DNA of 64,000 nt from Favolaschia claudopus (Eukaryota > Basidiomycota > Agaricomycetes > Agaricales > Mycenaceae), in assembly GCA_037176885.1 (NCBI GenBank), contig JAWWNJ010000248.1, forward strand, positions 115,875 through 179,874, in the 5' to 3' direction. The notes below the pieces were generated by a model. The model did not search any database, had not been told where the DNA came from, and worked only from the letters and a program-made list of their open reading frames with translations. The translations under genes were made by a program, and so were the position numbers. Positions 41,432 through 53,279 of this stretch are shown here, piece by piece; positions within the stretch are counted from its first letter, which is position 1, and each line of letters starts with the position of its first letter.

Positions 41432-42999
41432 GTGTTTACTACATGTTACACGGCTGCAGACCTCGATCCAAGAGAATTGTCCTGCGCCAGCACGCCGAAC
41501 GGTCGCATCTTGGACTTCTCTTTGGTTCGTCGCGTTCTGCAGGAGAACGGCCCTGATTTTCGAATACACCATCAACGCAATATCTACGTGGCAGTGGACA
41601 ATCTCACCCCCAGGCGTATTTGCAACGATCAATTCGGAGAACTGCTCTATCCTTACTTACTGTGGGCCCTCTATAGGCCCGCTTCCGAAGCTGTTGCTCC
41701 CGTTCTGCGTGCGCTCGAGCTGCCTTTCTCTGGCTATAGCACGGCAGACGCTCTGGACAGGGGGACCGAGTCGGGGACCACCGACCTCGTGCACTTTCTG
41801 CCGCACTGTGACAACCTCTCTCAACCTGAGCTGCCTGCCAAGGATACTGTGCAGACAGCGCATGAAGTCAAAAGAGGCCATGGTCCTCACAACGACAAAC
41901 TCGTGTTACTACATGCCTATGCGACACAGTCGTGGTCATTCCGATCATCTGGCAACTTTCCAATCGGGCGCAGGCTGCTTCGCCAGGTGCGCACTGCCGT
42001 GTGCATGATATGTCTTCTAAACCCTCCTCAGGTGCTCGCTGAGCTTGAACTTTACGGATTGGCGCACATCATTGTGACAACTGAGACACACTATGTCCTC
42101 GTCCATCTCAAAGGACACATCTTGCGCATGAGCCCTATCTATGACATCCACAATTCAGCATCTCAGGCCGAGGACGTGGCCGAGCTTGTCTTGTTCTACG
42201 CCCACGCATCCCTCGCCAAGCAGCGAACACTAATTCCTCTCGTGTTCCTTCGGCAATTCAGCAAGATGTACGAGTCGGCTTTTGCACCACGATCTCGTCG
42301 TTTCCTGTGTCATTATTCAGGCCGGATCGTGGAGTCCTATGTATCGATGGGCACAGCTGGCCAACAAAATTGGTGCCGGCCACACCTGGTCTACTCCCAT
42401 CGATACCTTTACAAATTGTTGGGTTCGATGGTCACTGGCGTCACCGCGGCGACGTTGCCATAGCCTTCATCCATCTAGTGTTTACTGTCGTTCGGTGCAA
42501 GGCGGTTGCGAAGGTTGCGCGCAAACCAACTGCGTCCACTCGCCTCAAGCGCGAGTACGACGTCTACGATGCACTTGGGATGTTGCAGGGTATTTCCATC
42601 CCTAAAATTTTCGGCATGTTTCGCACCCTCGGCGACAGCTGTTGGGTGCTCATCATGAGCCACCAAGGATGCCGTTGGGCGATTTTCAATACCCTCAGCC
42701 TAAAACAGCGGTCTGCGACTCGTTCAGATGTATAGAGCAACAACTCATGTTCACTTCTAGGCGTCGTCTTTTGTCGCATCTGATTCGAATCCATGAAGCC
42801 GGCGTAGAGCATGTGATATGGAGCCTCGCAACGTAGTTCTGTCAGAAGTGGATGGTCCCTTCATTGTTGATTTTGATCTCGCTTGCGTCGGACATCAATG
42901 TCCCGGTACACTTGCGTGGAACTCCTTCAACTCGCAAGTGAAACTCGATTTAGATCTTGGTAGTGTTTTATATTGTATTTCTGCCGTTCACCTGCCCTA
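41432..42999 (+). pseudogene. Protein-kinase-like gene with frameshifts
   Basis: The N-terminal 340 codons (41432-42463) form one frame of unknown fold. After a shift near 42430 a kinase domain is readable: a glycine-poor start (GFDGHWRHRGDVAI), LKREYDVYDAL, IPKIFGMFRTL and VLIMSHQG (hinge). Another shift brings LLSHLIRIHEAGVEH, then the catalytic and DFG-like parts in a third frame: MEPRNVVLSEVDGPFIVDFD. The catalytic HGDxxxxN motif is split by a missing base at about 42812. The pattern matches the kinase-like proteins common in agarics (FunK1-like and related), which may act as atypical kinases. At least three shifts make it a pseudogene, though residues are well kept. Confidence 0.7.
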
Positions 43000-43309
43000 A
43001 TCACCCTTTTAGAGTTTGAACTGGGACACCACTCTCAGTAGGAAATAAAGCCCATTTTCTTTGGCGATGCCGCCAGCCGGGTCACCTTTGAACATCGCAA
43101 TCCGTCAAGGCCCGATCCATTACGGTATATATCTATGGCTTTATGTTGTTTGGGGGGTCATGCATGTGGGCACTGTACTTACTTGAAAAAATACGAGGGT
43201 GATGTAAACCTGCCGCTTACTATACATTCCCACACATCACCTATGCTTTCTCGACTACGTAGTTCGTCTCTACTTACCCTATAGACGCCGATCTAGTTCT
43301 GTCTTGGTG

Positions 43310-43800
43310 TGATTCTCTTGATCGCTCTTCCAGTGTTTCTCCTGGGAGAAGGAGTATAAGTACGTGGGAGTGGTCTTCAATCGACGACACGAGATATTTT
43401 TCGGGCGCACTACCAGCAAAAACGGCAGACAGCGGCGTACGTGTTTTGGAAGACTGTGCTCGGGTGTGATCACTATGTCGGTCGTGGTCGCCTCCCCCCC
43501 GAGGTTGGGCGCCAGCTCTACTAACTTATGCGTTGATTGACACACACGTCTGTGATGTCGCCATTGATGTCGGCGACAACTCCTTTCAGTTGCTTAATGG
43601 GTTGAACTGCGTCATCCTGCGACGCATACTTGTTGTAGGGAAGCGGTCTGGCGTTCCTCAGCTGTACTCGAGCTGGGGATTTATCCTCTGCGCGTGCGGC
43701 GTGTAGCTCTCGCACTGCGCTACCTAGCGTATCTGGTTGAGCTGCCTGCCGATCATCTCCCTGGAAGGCTTTGCAAGAGTCCGCCACTCTGTGCAATAAC
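43310..43800 (+). pseudogene. Fragment of a second LINE reverse transcriptase
   Basis: Readable pieces are EYKYVGVVFNRRHE, the region after it, LIDTHVCDVAIDV, NCVILRRILVVGKRS and, after a frameshift near 43670, IYPLRVRRVALALRYLAYL. These match the C-terminal RT/thumb region of agaric LINE-like elements (KYLGV, then LGIxPLRYRRL). Both ends are missing. Confidence 0.65.
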
Positions 43801-43996
43801 GGTCACCCCTCCTCCTGGTATGGGGATTCCGCTACCTTTAGGTACGGGTTATTATAGTAGTCGCGATCAAACCAGGTTTTGGCTGTGGATCACATTTTCG
43901 TCATTTCAATGAGCGTAATCCATCTTGTCATCCCCACGTCCCAAAGCTTGGGGGAACCGCTGCCGTACTTTTTCACCTCTGTCTCTCTCGTCCACC

Positions 43997-44580
43997 ATGC
44001 CGACTGTGTCGACTTTTCGCAATGTACCTCTCTCGACTACTTACAACCAAGATTATGAGAGGTCCTTACTGTCTCTGGACTGAGTTTTGGACTCCGGGAT
44101 TCCCTGTCAACGCTCTGTCGCTTCCGGCGTGCTTGCCATCCCCTGTATGGATTCGGCCGTCTTCAGCACACATATCGACATATCTGTTGCCTCGTCTCTG
44201 CCTTTTGATCTAGTGCTTGGTCGTTACTGGCTGCAATTCTGTCGTGATTCCGTTCAAGATGCTTGCTTCATCTTGTCTTCTGGGCCTGTAGACTTGCGCC
44301 GCCCGTCGCTCTCTACTCGTACAACTCTTTAACCTGTAATATATCTTACTCATAATCATCTAGCTCCTCCTCCACCTGATTTGCGAGGCGTCTCCCATTC
44401 GGCTGAAAATATTGCCAATGACGACCTCACGGGCAGCGAAAACTGTATGTGTTCCTAAGCATACACTCTTGTTTTGTCTCCCACGCTCCTCCATTCTAGA
44501 TCACGCTTCCTCTGGCGTCTCTTCTGATACTCCCCATGCATCTACTGCATCTACATCCCACTCCCAATGAATAATATACC
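43997..44580 (+). pseudogene. Retropepsin-like fragment preceding the Helitron Rep
   Basis: ATG 43997 opens MPTVSTFRNVPLSTTYNQDY, stopped after 28 codons. In another frame follow VFSTHIDISVASSLPFDLVL and GRYWLQFC. The LPFDLVLGRxWL signature is typical of retropepsin-like domains that, as I recall, sit upstream of Helitron Reps in agarics. Beyond a stop, APPPPDLRGVSH is followed by a possible intron 44443-44500 and a Ser/Thr-rich end. Confidence 0.45.
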
Positions 44581-44783
44581 CGTACATCCTTCCCAAATAA
44601 TCCATGATATTTTCCTTGGTCATCATTCCACGCGAGCCCGAACCTCAGTTTTTCATCTGCCATTCAGCATTCTCTAAGTCTGCATGGTATCCCTCATCAA
44701 GATATGACTCTGATTCAATGTTGACACACTCTAATTCATCATATTATCACTGGTACATGTTTTGATAACCCGCTTAATCATGA

Positions 44784-47700
44784 GTGTTCCTCCTCCCCCC
44801 GCCCCGGATTTCTACATGCCGAGCAGTGTCTCGCGGCTTTCACTCCGCCGCTGACATTTCTGAAGCTATATTGAATCTTCTTCTGAATGCTGACCATAAA
44901 CTACTGTCGACGGAAAGCCTGTCTCATGTGGCTTCTGCCATGAATATCTCTGTTTCCGGAACACGAAACCTCCGATTCAAACTCCGTGCGGCAATTCGTA
45001 CTCAACTCAACTCGTTTTCAGCTGCCGAGCCGGAAAGCCTTTGCACTTCGTCATCCGTTGCCGATTTCTTTGGTTCTTTTGAAAGTCACCGCAAACCGCA
45101 CTCATAGCAATTGCTGCTTTTCACCGGATAATTCTACCCCCCAAAAGCAATGTTGAACAGATACGGTCAAAAATCACTGAGCATATTGTTTCTGGTCACT
45201 GTTTGCAATTTTCAAACCAGCATGCAAGTACTTCTGCGCCGCCGGAGACTTCAATTCCTGACTGTAAAGATGTCTGCGACGAATGGCAATCAAATAATAT
45301 CCATCCTGACCTCCAAATCAATATACTGACTGCGCTGAACGGTACCAATCTTACTTTAGTCCCTCTTCGTCGGCTTCTGGCAACCTTGAATATTGAATAT
45401 AGCTCCTCCGACTCTCTTCGCGAGTTGAGAAAAAAACTGAAAACCCACATCGGTATAGTGCGGAAAGGCAAGCAAGCTGAATATAAAGCGGATCGGCGTG
45501 AAACACTCAACGACTTGCGTAAGGCCGAAGCTCGTGCTCGATACAACGAAAAAATTCAGCATGTCGTTGATTCCTGGCCACAACTCGTTCCGCGTTCCCT
45601 GAAAGACCGAGTTATCAATATCTTCCGGGATCAGACATCATCAGAAGCCCTGTCTACTTTCACCTGTGCTGCGTGTGGGGTATCCGCGCCTCTACGCTCT
45701 CACTGCACACTGAATATCAACGGCTTCGACAAATCTCTGCTTCTGCGCCCTGATCTCGCGTCCGACGAAACATTTTTACTGAACCAATACAAAAGGCTCC
45801 ATCCTGATTGCATTCTACCTTCTATGCCCTATGACGAAGGCTATCTCAAAGACATCCTGGTGGACCCCGATGGCGTTTCCTGGCCCTCAGACGGCGGAGA
45901 TCCAACACTTTCCATGTGCAAGACTTGTCATTCCTCTCTTAAAAATAAGAAAACTCCTCCGTTATCATTGGCCAATAAGACATTCCTTGGTACAGTACCA
46001 GACGAGCTCAAAGATCTCACTGTCATCGAGGAAGCTATGATTGCACGATGCCGATCTAAATGTTGGATTGTTCAACTCAAGAGGAAAATCAGGATCTTGT
46101 TCTTGCCTCTACGCAACGAGGCGTGAAAGGCCATATTAGAGCCTTTGCGGTAGCTGCTGGCGGCTAATTTTTCTCACGACCCACTAAGCACCGGGTCTCA
46201 AGTAAGCCACCCTGAGCAGCTGTTATGAAGGACATCTCAAGGTGGCTAACTTGGCCCAGTAGCATCAGCAGTCGTTGTGTGGCACGAGCCGCCAGTTCGT
46301 GTGGCGGCTCACCGCAAAGGCTCTATTATTATCTACCCCCAGCAACCGTCAAAACTCGCCGATGTTTTGCCCCCTCCGCTGGAGTATATTATCTCCCCCG
46401 TGTGCGTTTTGTTTGTTGGTTCTAATCCCCCGACCAATGAATGGCTTCGTGAACATGCGAACCCTTCGCCGTCAACGCCAGTCGTGTCCGAGCGGCTCTA
46501 CAATGGCTGAGAACTCACAATCCGCTATACAAAGACATCGTCTTGAATGAGGCCTGTCTTCAGGCTCTGGAATCCAATCCCGTGCTTCCTTTTTCAATTG
46601 AGCATGTTCAACCGAATGCTGCTAACGAGACAGCTACTTCCCGATACGATTCGACCCCCCATTCGCGTGAAACTGAACAGACCTCTAACTCAGATTCAAC
46701 GACGATTCCCTTTCAAATGTGATCATCTCCGATGTTGACTGCCATGCTTCGTCTAACGAGCTTCGCGCTGCCGCCTTGCGACATGTGAAGAAGAAGGGTG
46801 GAGGCTACATTCAAATTCCCCACGACCATGACCCCGCCAACAAATTCGCTAAAGACGGGCTACTGTTCCCTATGATTTATCCGACACTCTTTCATATGGT
46901 ATTGGCGGTCCCGAGGACGCTCGACGTCCTATAGCACTATCTCTGAAAACGTCATGTCAAGCATCTACTTTCCCTCTCCGATCGACGATTTCAAGAACAT
47001 CCCTCATTTCTATTCACCGCGTTCAACATCTTGCAGCGTCGTGAAATGCTTCTGCAAACATCCTTAAAAGTCAAAAAGTCCAACTTCTCTTCTTTTGCTT
47101 CCCAATTTGCTTCTGTTTCTCCCGAAACTGTTGAACGAGTCTCACAAAGAGTCGCAAACGGAGACTCCGGTGCACCGAAAAACGATGAGGAACGGAAAGT
47201 GTTAAATCTTCTCAAACAAGTCAATGCTATAGCAGGCTGTGTTCCCGGTTCCTCTGCTGCTCGTGTTAACATGCGAAATGAAATTCGTGGTCTAATGATT
47301 GAGAAAGGTCTCCCTAGTTTCTATATAGCAATCAATCCCGCCGACGTGTACAATCCAATTGTTAAATTCTTAGCTGGCTCTGAGATTGAGATCGACTCTC
47401 TATTGCCTGAGGAAATACCGAATTATTGGGACCAGGTCAGTGCTTATAGCCAAGAATCCAGTTGTTGCCGCACAGTTCCTCAACTTGTACATGAAAGCCT
47501 TCATCTCTGCTCTTCTCGGATATGACCCTGATGATAAAAACCTTGAAGGCGGCATACTCGGTGTTGTAAAAGCTTACTACGGTTGCGTTGAAGCTCAAGG
47601 ACGAGGCACCCTGCACTGCCATATGCTTGTTTGGTTAGAAGGCGGACTCAATCCCGATGAAATCAAGAAACGTGCGCTCAGTGCTGATCTGTCAGATATG

Positions 47701-48396
47701 GATTTTTGCAAACGTCTATTAGCATTTCTGGACGATACAATTTCAAACCAGATTCCACCCGAGCCTGATCCGAAACCAAATATACCTTCAAGCACGCATC
47801 ATCCGTGTGCAGTTCGTGGTATACCTATCCCGAATGCAATCACGGGAGAGCATGAGCATGATTCAACGATGACAGAGACAAATCAAATCACACCTGAGCG
47901 ACAACAGGACATTCACAATGTCATATCACAGTGTCAGAGTCACGAACACTCTAGAACCTGTTTCAAATACTGGAGAGGACCGCCTGAACCAAAAACCTGC
48001 CGTTTCGACCTTCACGAAGATAATGTCCGTGCGACAAGTTCTTTCGATCCGGAGACGGGAGAAATCTCCCTTCGATGCCTTGACGGTCTTGTGAATAATT
48101 TCAACGCTACAATGATAGAGGCCATTCGTTGCAACATGGATATTAAGTTCATTGGTTCCGGGGCATCGGCGAAGGGAATTCTGTATTACATCACCGACTA
48201 TATCACAAAATCGCAGATGAAAACTCACGTTGCTTTCTCAATGCTGGAGTTGGCAGTCAAAAACTCGGGGACGTCAATCCTCTTGAGACAGATCACACAA
48301 TACGTGCAAAAAAAGATGCTTCAGAAATGCGCCTACGCCATGATCTCTCAGCAAGAACTTTCCGCTCAACAAGCTTGCATTCGAAACTGCTACTAG
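44784..48396 (+). pseudogene. Helitron Rep relic (N-terminal domains and HUH nuclease, helicase missing)
   Basis: Helitrons move by rolling-circle replication with a Rep-helicase protein. Here the frames give an N-terminal helical part (44850-45107), a coiled part (45203-45560) and a Cys-rich DUF6570-like domain (FTCAACGVSAPL; TLSMCKTCHSSL). After the MITE at 46138 come IYPQQPSKLADVLPPPLEYI and the Helitron-like N domain (LFTAFNILQRREMLL; RGLMIEKGLPSFYIAINPAD). The HUH motif GRGTLHCHMLVWL is at about 47599-47637, and the two-tyrosine motif ILYYITDYITK at about 48178-48210. Frames change near 46910, 46950 and 47440. It ends at a stop soon after AQQACIRNCY, before the expected PIF1 helicase. 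The catalytic residues are present, but the gene is dead in cis. Confidence 0.82.
46138..46324. mobile_element. 187-bp MITE inside the Helitron Rep gene
   Basis: The ends are AGAGCCTTTGCGGT and the complement ACCGCAAAGGCTCT, flanked by the 3-mer ATT (46135-46137 and 46325-46327). Removing the element and one ATT gives an uninterrupted frame GVKGHIIIYPQ. A second internal GCCGCCAG pair strengthens folding. Three-base duplications suggest PIF/Harbinger-type mobilisation. Confidence 0.85.
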
Positions 48397-49825
48397 GTCA
48401 GAGTCCATAAAAAGGCAATGGCTGAGCGTCATTCAACCCGTCTTTCAGGACGAGCTGTATGTGAGGTTTCATCGCTACACATTTTCTTTGGTAAAAATAC
48501 ATGTTGGTAACCTTGTGAGAGTACCCGTGAGATGGCGTCGTCAACTTTCGGAAGTGTAGAATGGTTGGAATGCGAGACTCCTGCCGCATTCGGATGGTCT
48601 GGTTTCGCCATGTCCTGTGTTGCGAAGAAATGAGATCTTCGGTGCATATTTTTCTTTTGGAGGCTAACATAGGTGCTTAACACTATTAGAAGGTCTGTAA
48701 GTCAACTAGCACTTAATTTGGTGTAAGAGAATCCGGTCAAGCTGAACAGTACCAGATTTGGAAGGTGAGCGCTACTGCGTATCTCGGACCAGGCACTCGA
48801 ATTCAAATAGCCTACAGACTCTCCAGGGGTTATGCTACCACATACTCATTCAAAGAGCTCTCGAGATAACCATAAACAGCGGCAAATTTAACTATACTCA
48901 GAGGTACAACTCTTGAGACCCGCCGTAGATCTTGGTCATCGCACTGTTCAACAGTTTGTCATATCGCTGCAAACATCGCGCCACGCCACATCCTCCTGTG
49001 CCTCCGAGTTCTGGGTGTCAAGATTACGATCAGGATGAAAGATCTAATGAAAGGCGATCAGAATTTGGAACGCAATCGAAAAAAGCCGTACCACAGAAAC
49101 TTGAAACACTTCTTATCGTCTTTGATGTCGGAATACGCGCACCATTGTTTGCGGCGAATAGGGTTTGGATGCTGAAAACATTCAACTGCACAACGGAGCA
49201 AGGTGCGGAAAGAAACCTTCTTCGAAGCCTCTTCGAATTCAGCAATGGTTTTGACGACGAGGGGCTCTGGCGCTCTATAAAGAGGTGTTCCAGCATGTGC
49301 AGCTCGTGGTAAGGGTCGCTTTCTGGGCTTTGGACGCAGGCGGGAATGGCTGGTGAATGGCTGTCGAAAGTCTTCCTAGACCGATCGGAATGGGAGCGAT
49401 CGAACGCCTCCCCTTCTTCTTCAGCTATGAAGTGTTCAGATCAACCGTGATTTTTTCTCAGAAGACTTAAACACGAACGAAAATCAAATTCGTGGGAGTG
49501 ATTGAACGCCTCTCGCTCTTCCTCGGCTGCGAAACATAACTTAGTTCCATCATGCTTTTCTCAAGACAGTAGAAGAACGAACTGGGCTCGAATTCATGGA
49601 CCGAAGCAGAGTCCGATTCCCTGGATTCGCAATCAGAGATCAATTACACGAGCTACTGAAGACTATGATTTGTACTGAGATCCTCCACTGCGAGTGTTGT
49701 AGCTCGAGCTCGTGGACGGAGGCTTCGACCCGCCCTTTCGGTTGCCCTGAACATCAAATCAGATCAGCGATGTGGAGAGAAAGTCACCCACTGAATTGCT
49801 CGCTTTTTGTTTTCTGTGACTCTAT
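48397..49825. other. Region without a supported gene
   Basis: A minus-strand frame (49030-49296) and a plus-strand frame (48932-49312) overlap, and neither matches a known family. Two diverged copies of a 100-base block lie in tandem at about 49395-49465 and 49490-49570 (GGAGYGATYGAACGCCTC and TTTTCTCARRA). This is the 3' side of the minus-strand gene that ends at 49826. Confidence 0.4.
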
Positions 49826-52356
49826 TTAAATCATGAGAAAACGGAGGATGTCTTGAAAAGCGAGGCACACCTTGTTGTAATTGTTCATCCGATTACCAAG
49901 ATTCTGGCAAAGGCCAGAAAATAATTCAAATAACGCCTGATACGACTCATGCTCAGTCGGCAAGTCGTCGAGAAGGTAGTCCACGAGTGCCATCAAACCA
50001 TGGAGGCCATGCTCGCCGACAATGAGACAGTCATCGTCGTTGATGCGCCCGTTCTCGTCCCGATTGAAGTCACGATCAATGTGACGTTCAAACAATTCGG
50101 GAGCGTCAACGAACATTGACAATCCGAGGACTGTGAACCGCTGCTCCGATTCAGCGATCTGTCAATTACTGAGCTGTCATGATATCACCGATAAATCGTA
50201 GCACGTACGGGAAAAATGTGGGAGCGTGTTCGAAGAATCTTTCGCATCCAAATAAAGTCGGGTGGGTCATAATGCTCCCGCTCAACAATACTCCGAAAGC
50301 TCAGAAGAGCGGAGCAAATTGCCGCTCCATGGCTATCAACCATGTCACTGTGTCTCTGAATCTCATCCGCGGGGAGATCACACGAGCGTCCCCACAGAAA
50401 GCGGTGGAAGTGGTACAGGACAAGTATAATTGGCTCCAAGCCAAATGCTCCCACCGCAAAGTTCTTGGGAGGTACATCAGCTCCCACAAACTCCGAAGGA
50501 AGGTCAAGAACGAAGGTAAGAGTATGGAACAGTTCGAACGTAACCAAAAATATCACGCCCGCCAGATTTCCCTCTCCCAATGAGGGATTTTGAAGGTTCT
50601 GAAGGTGACGCTGGATTTGACCCGCCGCGAGTATAGGGGTAGCATAGGGATTAATTGGATGAGTGGGCCACTGGAAGAATAGACACTGTTCAATTTTCTC
50701 AAAAAGGAACGGTGAAGCACATACCCAAGACTTTGTTCCCGGGCCGCTGGCTTGCACAAGTTTCCGTGAAGTCGGTAGGCTCGTTCAATAGGCGACGCAG
50801 GCGCTTTGGGATTGATTAGTCAATGCCTTAGAAAGCAGGAAATAACTTACGGGGTCGCGGAGATTCAGACCTATCTTCTATACCGAATATAAGCTTGCAA
50901 CGAGCTCGGCCAGTCAAGCGTACTACTCACCGGCTGTCGGAGTTTGAGGCTGTTCCTCTACAAATAGCCGCGTTAGAAATAGTATATTCAAGAGAGGAAA
51001 TAACGTACCAAGATCATCCCTCGGAATGGGAGATGCTTTTGCGGAGCGTTTGGAATTATCGCGTTTTTCCCTAAATAGCTTCAAGTCAGCCTTTTGAAAC
51101 CGGCAGGAAAGGGGATGATACCATTGGGAAGCGGAAACTCCGAGTCCGACTCAGCTTTTGTGGGTTTGTCTTTGGTATCGAGAGGCAGGTCGATGGAGTT
51201 GCGAGAAAGTGCAATATAAACATATTTCCCAAACTCCGTCGCCTGCCGATGACTTGATCCAGCGCTGGAGGAAATTTGTCACAACAATATAATACCGAAC
51301 AAAGAGATATAAGTACTCACACGCGAAAGTCGTAAACCGTGACATTGGTGGCTTTAATGTGAGGGACCAATTGCGCGGCCGAGCCTTGTCCAACAGCCTT
51401 GATGCAGAGTAGGCGCCATAGAAGGAAGTCAGCTTGTTTGCTTTGAAAGACGGGAAGTACCGAAAACTTCGCCTCGATCAAGCGGGTCAGATCGGACGGC
51501 GAGGCATCGACGGGAACGTGGAGGTCAACGACGTAGCCGAGGCCATGAAGAACCTTCATCCTAGACATATCATCAGCCTTGAATGCATTAATTAGAAAGA
51601 ATAACAACGCACCGACGCTGAGTCGGCATGGTACAAGTCTCATCGTTGACTTCGCTTGTTTCCGGAATAAGAACAACTGTAAGCTCGATGACGGAAGCTT
51701 CTTTAGGCAACGGCGGCGGCGGTCTTGCGCTTTGGCTTCGGTTCGGCGATGGTCGACGAGGCCTTGCGCTTCTTGGGATCGGCCCGAGCTTTGAGCGCTG
51801 CGAAGGAATCCACATGGAACCGTCACCTGAAGGGTGTCAAATAACGTGTGGCAGCGAGATAAATAAATAAAGCAATAGCGAACCTGGTATGACGGATCAT
51901 AGACCTTGGCCTTGATACCGTCGGCAAGCTTGTCGGTCATTCGTGCCTTGCGATCGGTTGCGGCGTGGCCGAGTGAGACGTAAGGCTTGTTTGATGATGG
52001 TGCGGTGGTCGGCTTAGCCGCCTATACAGAGCGATGAGTGCAGCATGATTGAAAGTAACGGCGACACACCGGTTGGGAAGGTCCAGCGGCCGGACGCATG
52101 GACGCCGCAGGAGTCTATGAACCGGATTCATTTAGAGTAGTTCACAAGGTATAAATATAATAGTGCGCACCTGTGCCAGTGTAGCTCCAACGAACTCATG
52201 CTGCATTCCGTAGCAGGTACAAATGCACTTGGCCTGTAAAATGGCCTGCGGATCGTCTTCAACGATGGTACGGGGTGGAGGACAGAATTTTTTGCAAGAA
52301 CTGTTCATGGGGCATGCAGTGTTGCAGCAGGGGCCGACGTCCATCCACGAGACCAT
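49826..52356 (-). CDS. Multi-exon conserved agaric protein of unknown function
   Basis: About twelve to thirteen short-intron exons can be joined. ATG 52356 opens MVSWMDVGPCCNTACP. A Cys-rich segment (CKKFC, CICTCYGMQHEF) follows, then exons ending PSYQ, a Pro/Arg-rich part, VIELTVVLIPETSEV and the exon LHGLGYVVDLHVPVDASPSD. I checked that exons one to six keep phase and read through, for example FGKYVYIALSRNSIDLPL. Micro-exons follow at 50.8-51.1 kb. Last come an exon with ATPILAAGQIQRHLQNLQNP (about 50207-50660) and the final exon ending LVDYLLDDLPTEHESYQALF, then FQDILRFLMI at 49826. Cys-rich start, variable middle and helical end match an unnamed expanded agaric family; I know no activity for it. 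In-frame splicing across so many exons argues that it is functional. Confidence 0.65.
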
Positions 52357-52750
52357 CCTGTCTACGGATTCGCTGAAATCTCCGAGAAACTCATCAATAG
52401 TGACAATGGACGCACCAAATGAGGGTGAATAGTTGGGAATAGAAAAAGAATGGGTATGAGGCTTGAAGAAATAAGAAAGAGAGTGATATGGGCTGGATGC
52501 GCGAAGAGAAAATCGGATGTCGTTTTCGTCGAGATTGGAATTGTTTGGCAACGTAAAGACAAGCGTGGAAGTGATGGCAAGGAACTGGATAGTGTCAGGT
52601 CAGCATGCTGACACTTTACTTTTACACCCTCCTCCGTCAATGTACGACTTGAAGTTGAGCCGCCTGGGTTGAACGGTTGAAGACACTGAAGTCGGTGACG
52701 TATTTAGTCGAGCTCCTGAGAAAAGAAGCCTAAGACGCCGGCGGTCTAGA

Positions 52751-53023
52751 AGGCCCCCGGTCACTACCATATAGGTCCGTAGGGTAAAATTTCCGGATTT
52801 TCGACTGATTTACTCTATTTTTTGGTATTGATGGCGCCCTAGAGGAGTCAAAAAAGGTGATTTTTTTTCTGGAAAGTGCGGGAAACGCTTAGTTTAGAGC
52901 AGCTGCGTCGGCCCAGCTATCCAAAATCTCGCTTCCATGGCTGGTTCGCGAAATAGACCTCTGAAATTGCCGTTGTTTTACTCTATGAAACCTACGGACC
53001 TATATGGTAGTGACCGGGGGCCT
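52751..53023. mobile_element. 273-bp hAT-type MITE, copy 2, 8-bp target duplication
   Basis: It has the same length and ends (AGGCCCCCGGTCACTACC) as 13849-14121, with a perfect duplication GGTCTAGA at 52743-52750 and 53024-53031. Interior words GATTTACTCTATTTTTTGG and TGGCTGGTTCGCGAAATAG are shared. It is non-coding. Confidence 0.93.
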
Positions 53024-53279
53024 GGTCTAGATGTGAGTTGGCAGAATGTGTCAATCTCCCGAGATGCGAGGAGATTGAGGTTGTGAGTCAACCCACGGAT
53101 GTATGTAAGGAGCACGATGTAAGCGATGGTTGAGATGTAAGTCGAATCAAGGTTGTAAGTTGTGAAGGAGATGTAATTGTTGAAGTTGCGAGTGGAATGC
53201 AGATGCAAGTGTTCAAGATGTCTGCTGTTCAAAACATGTCAATCAAAACCCTGTCATACACGAGTATTTTTTGCACACT

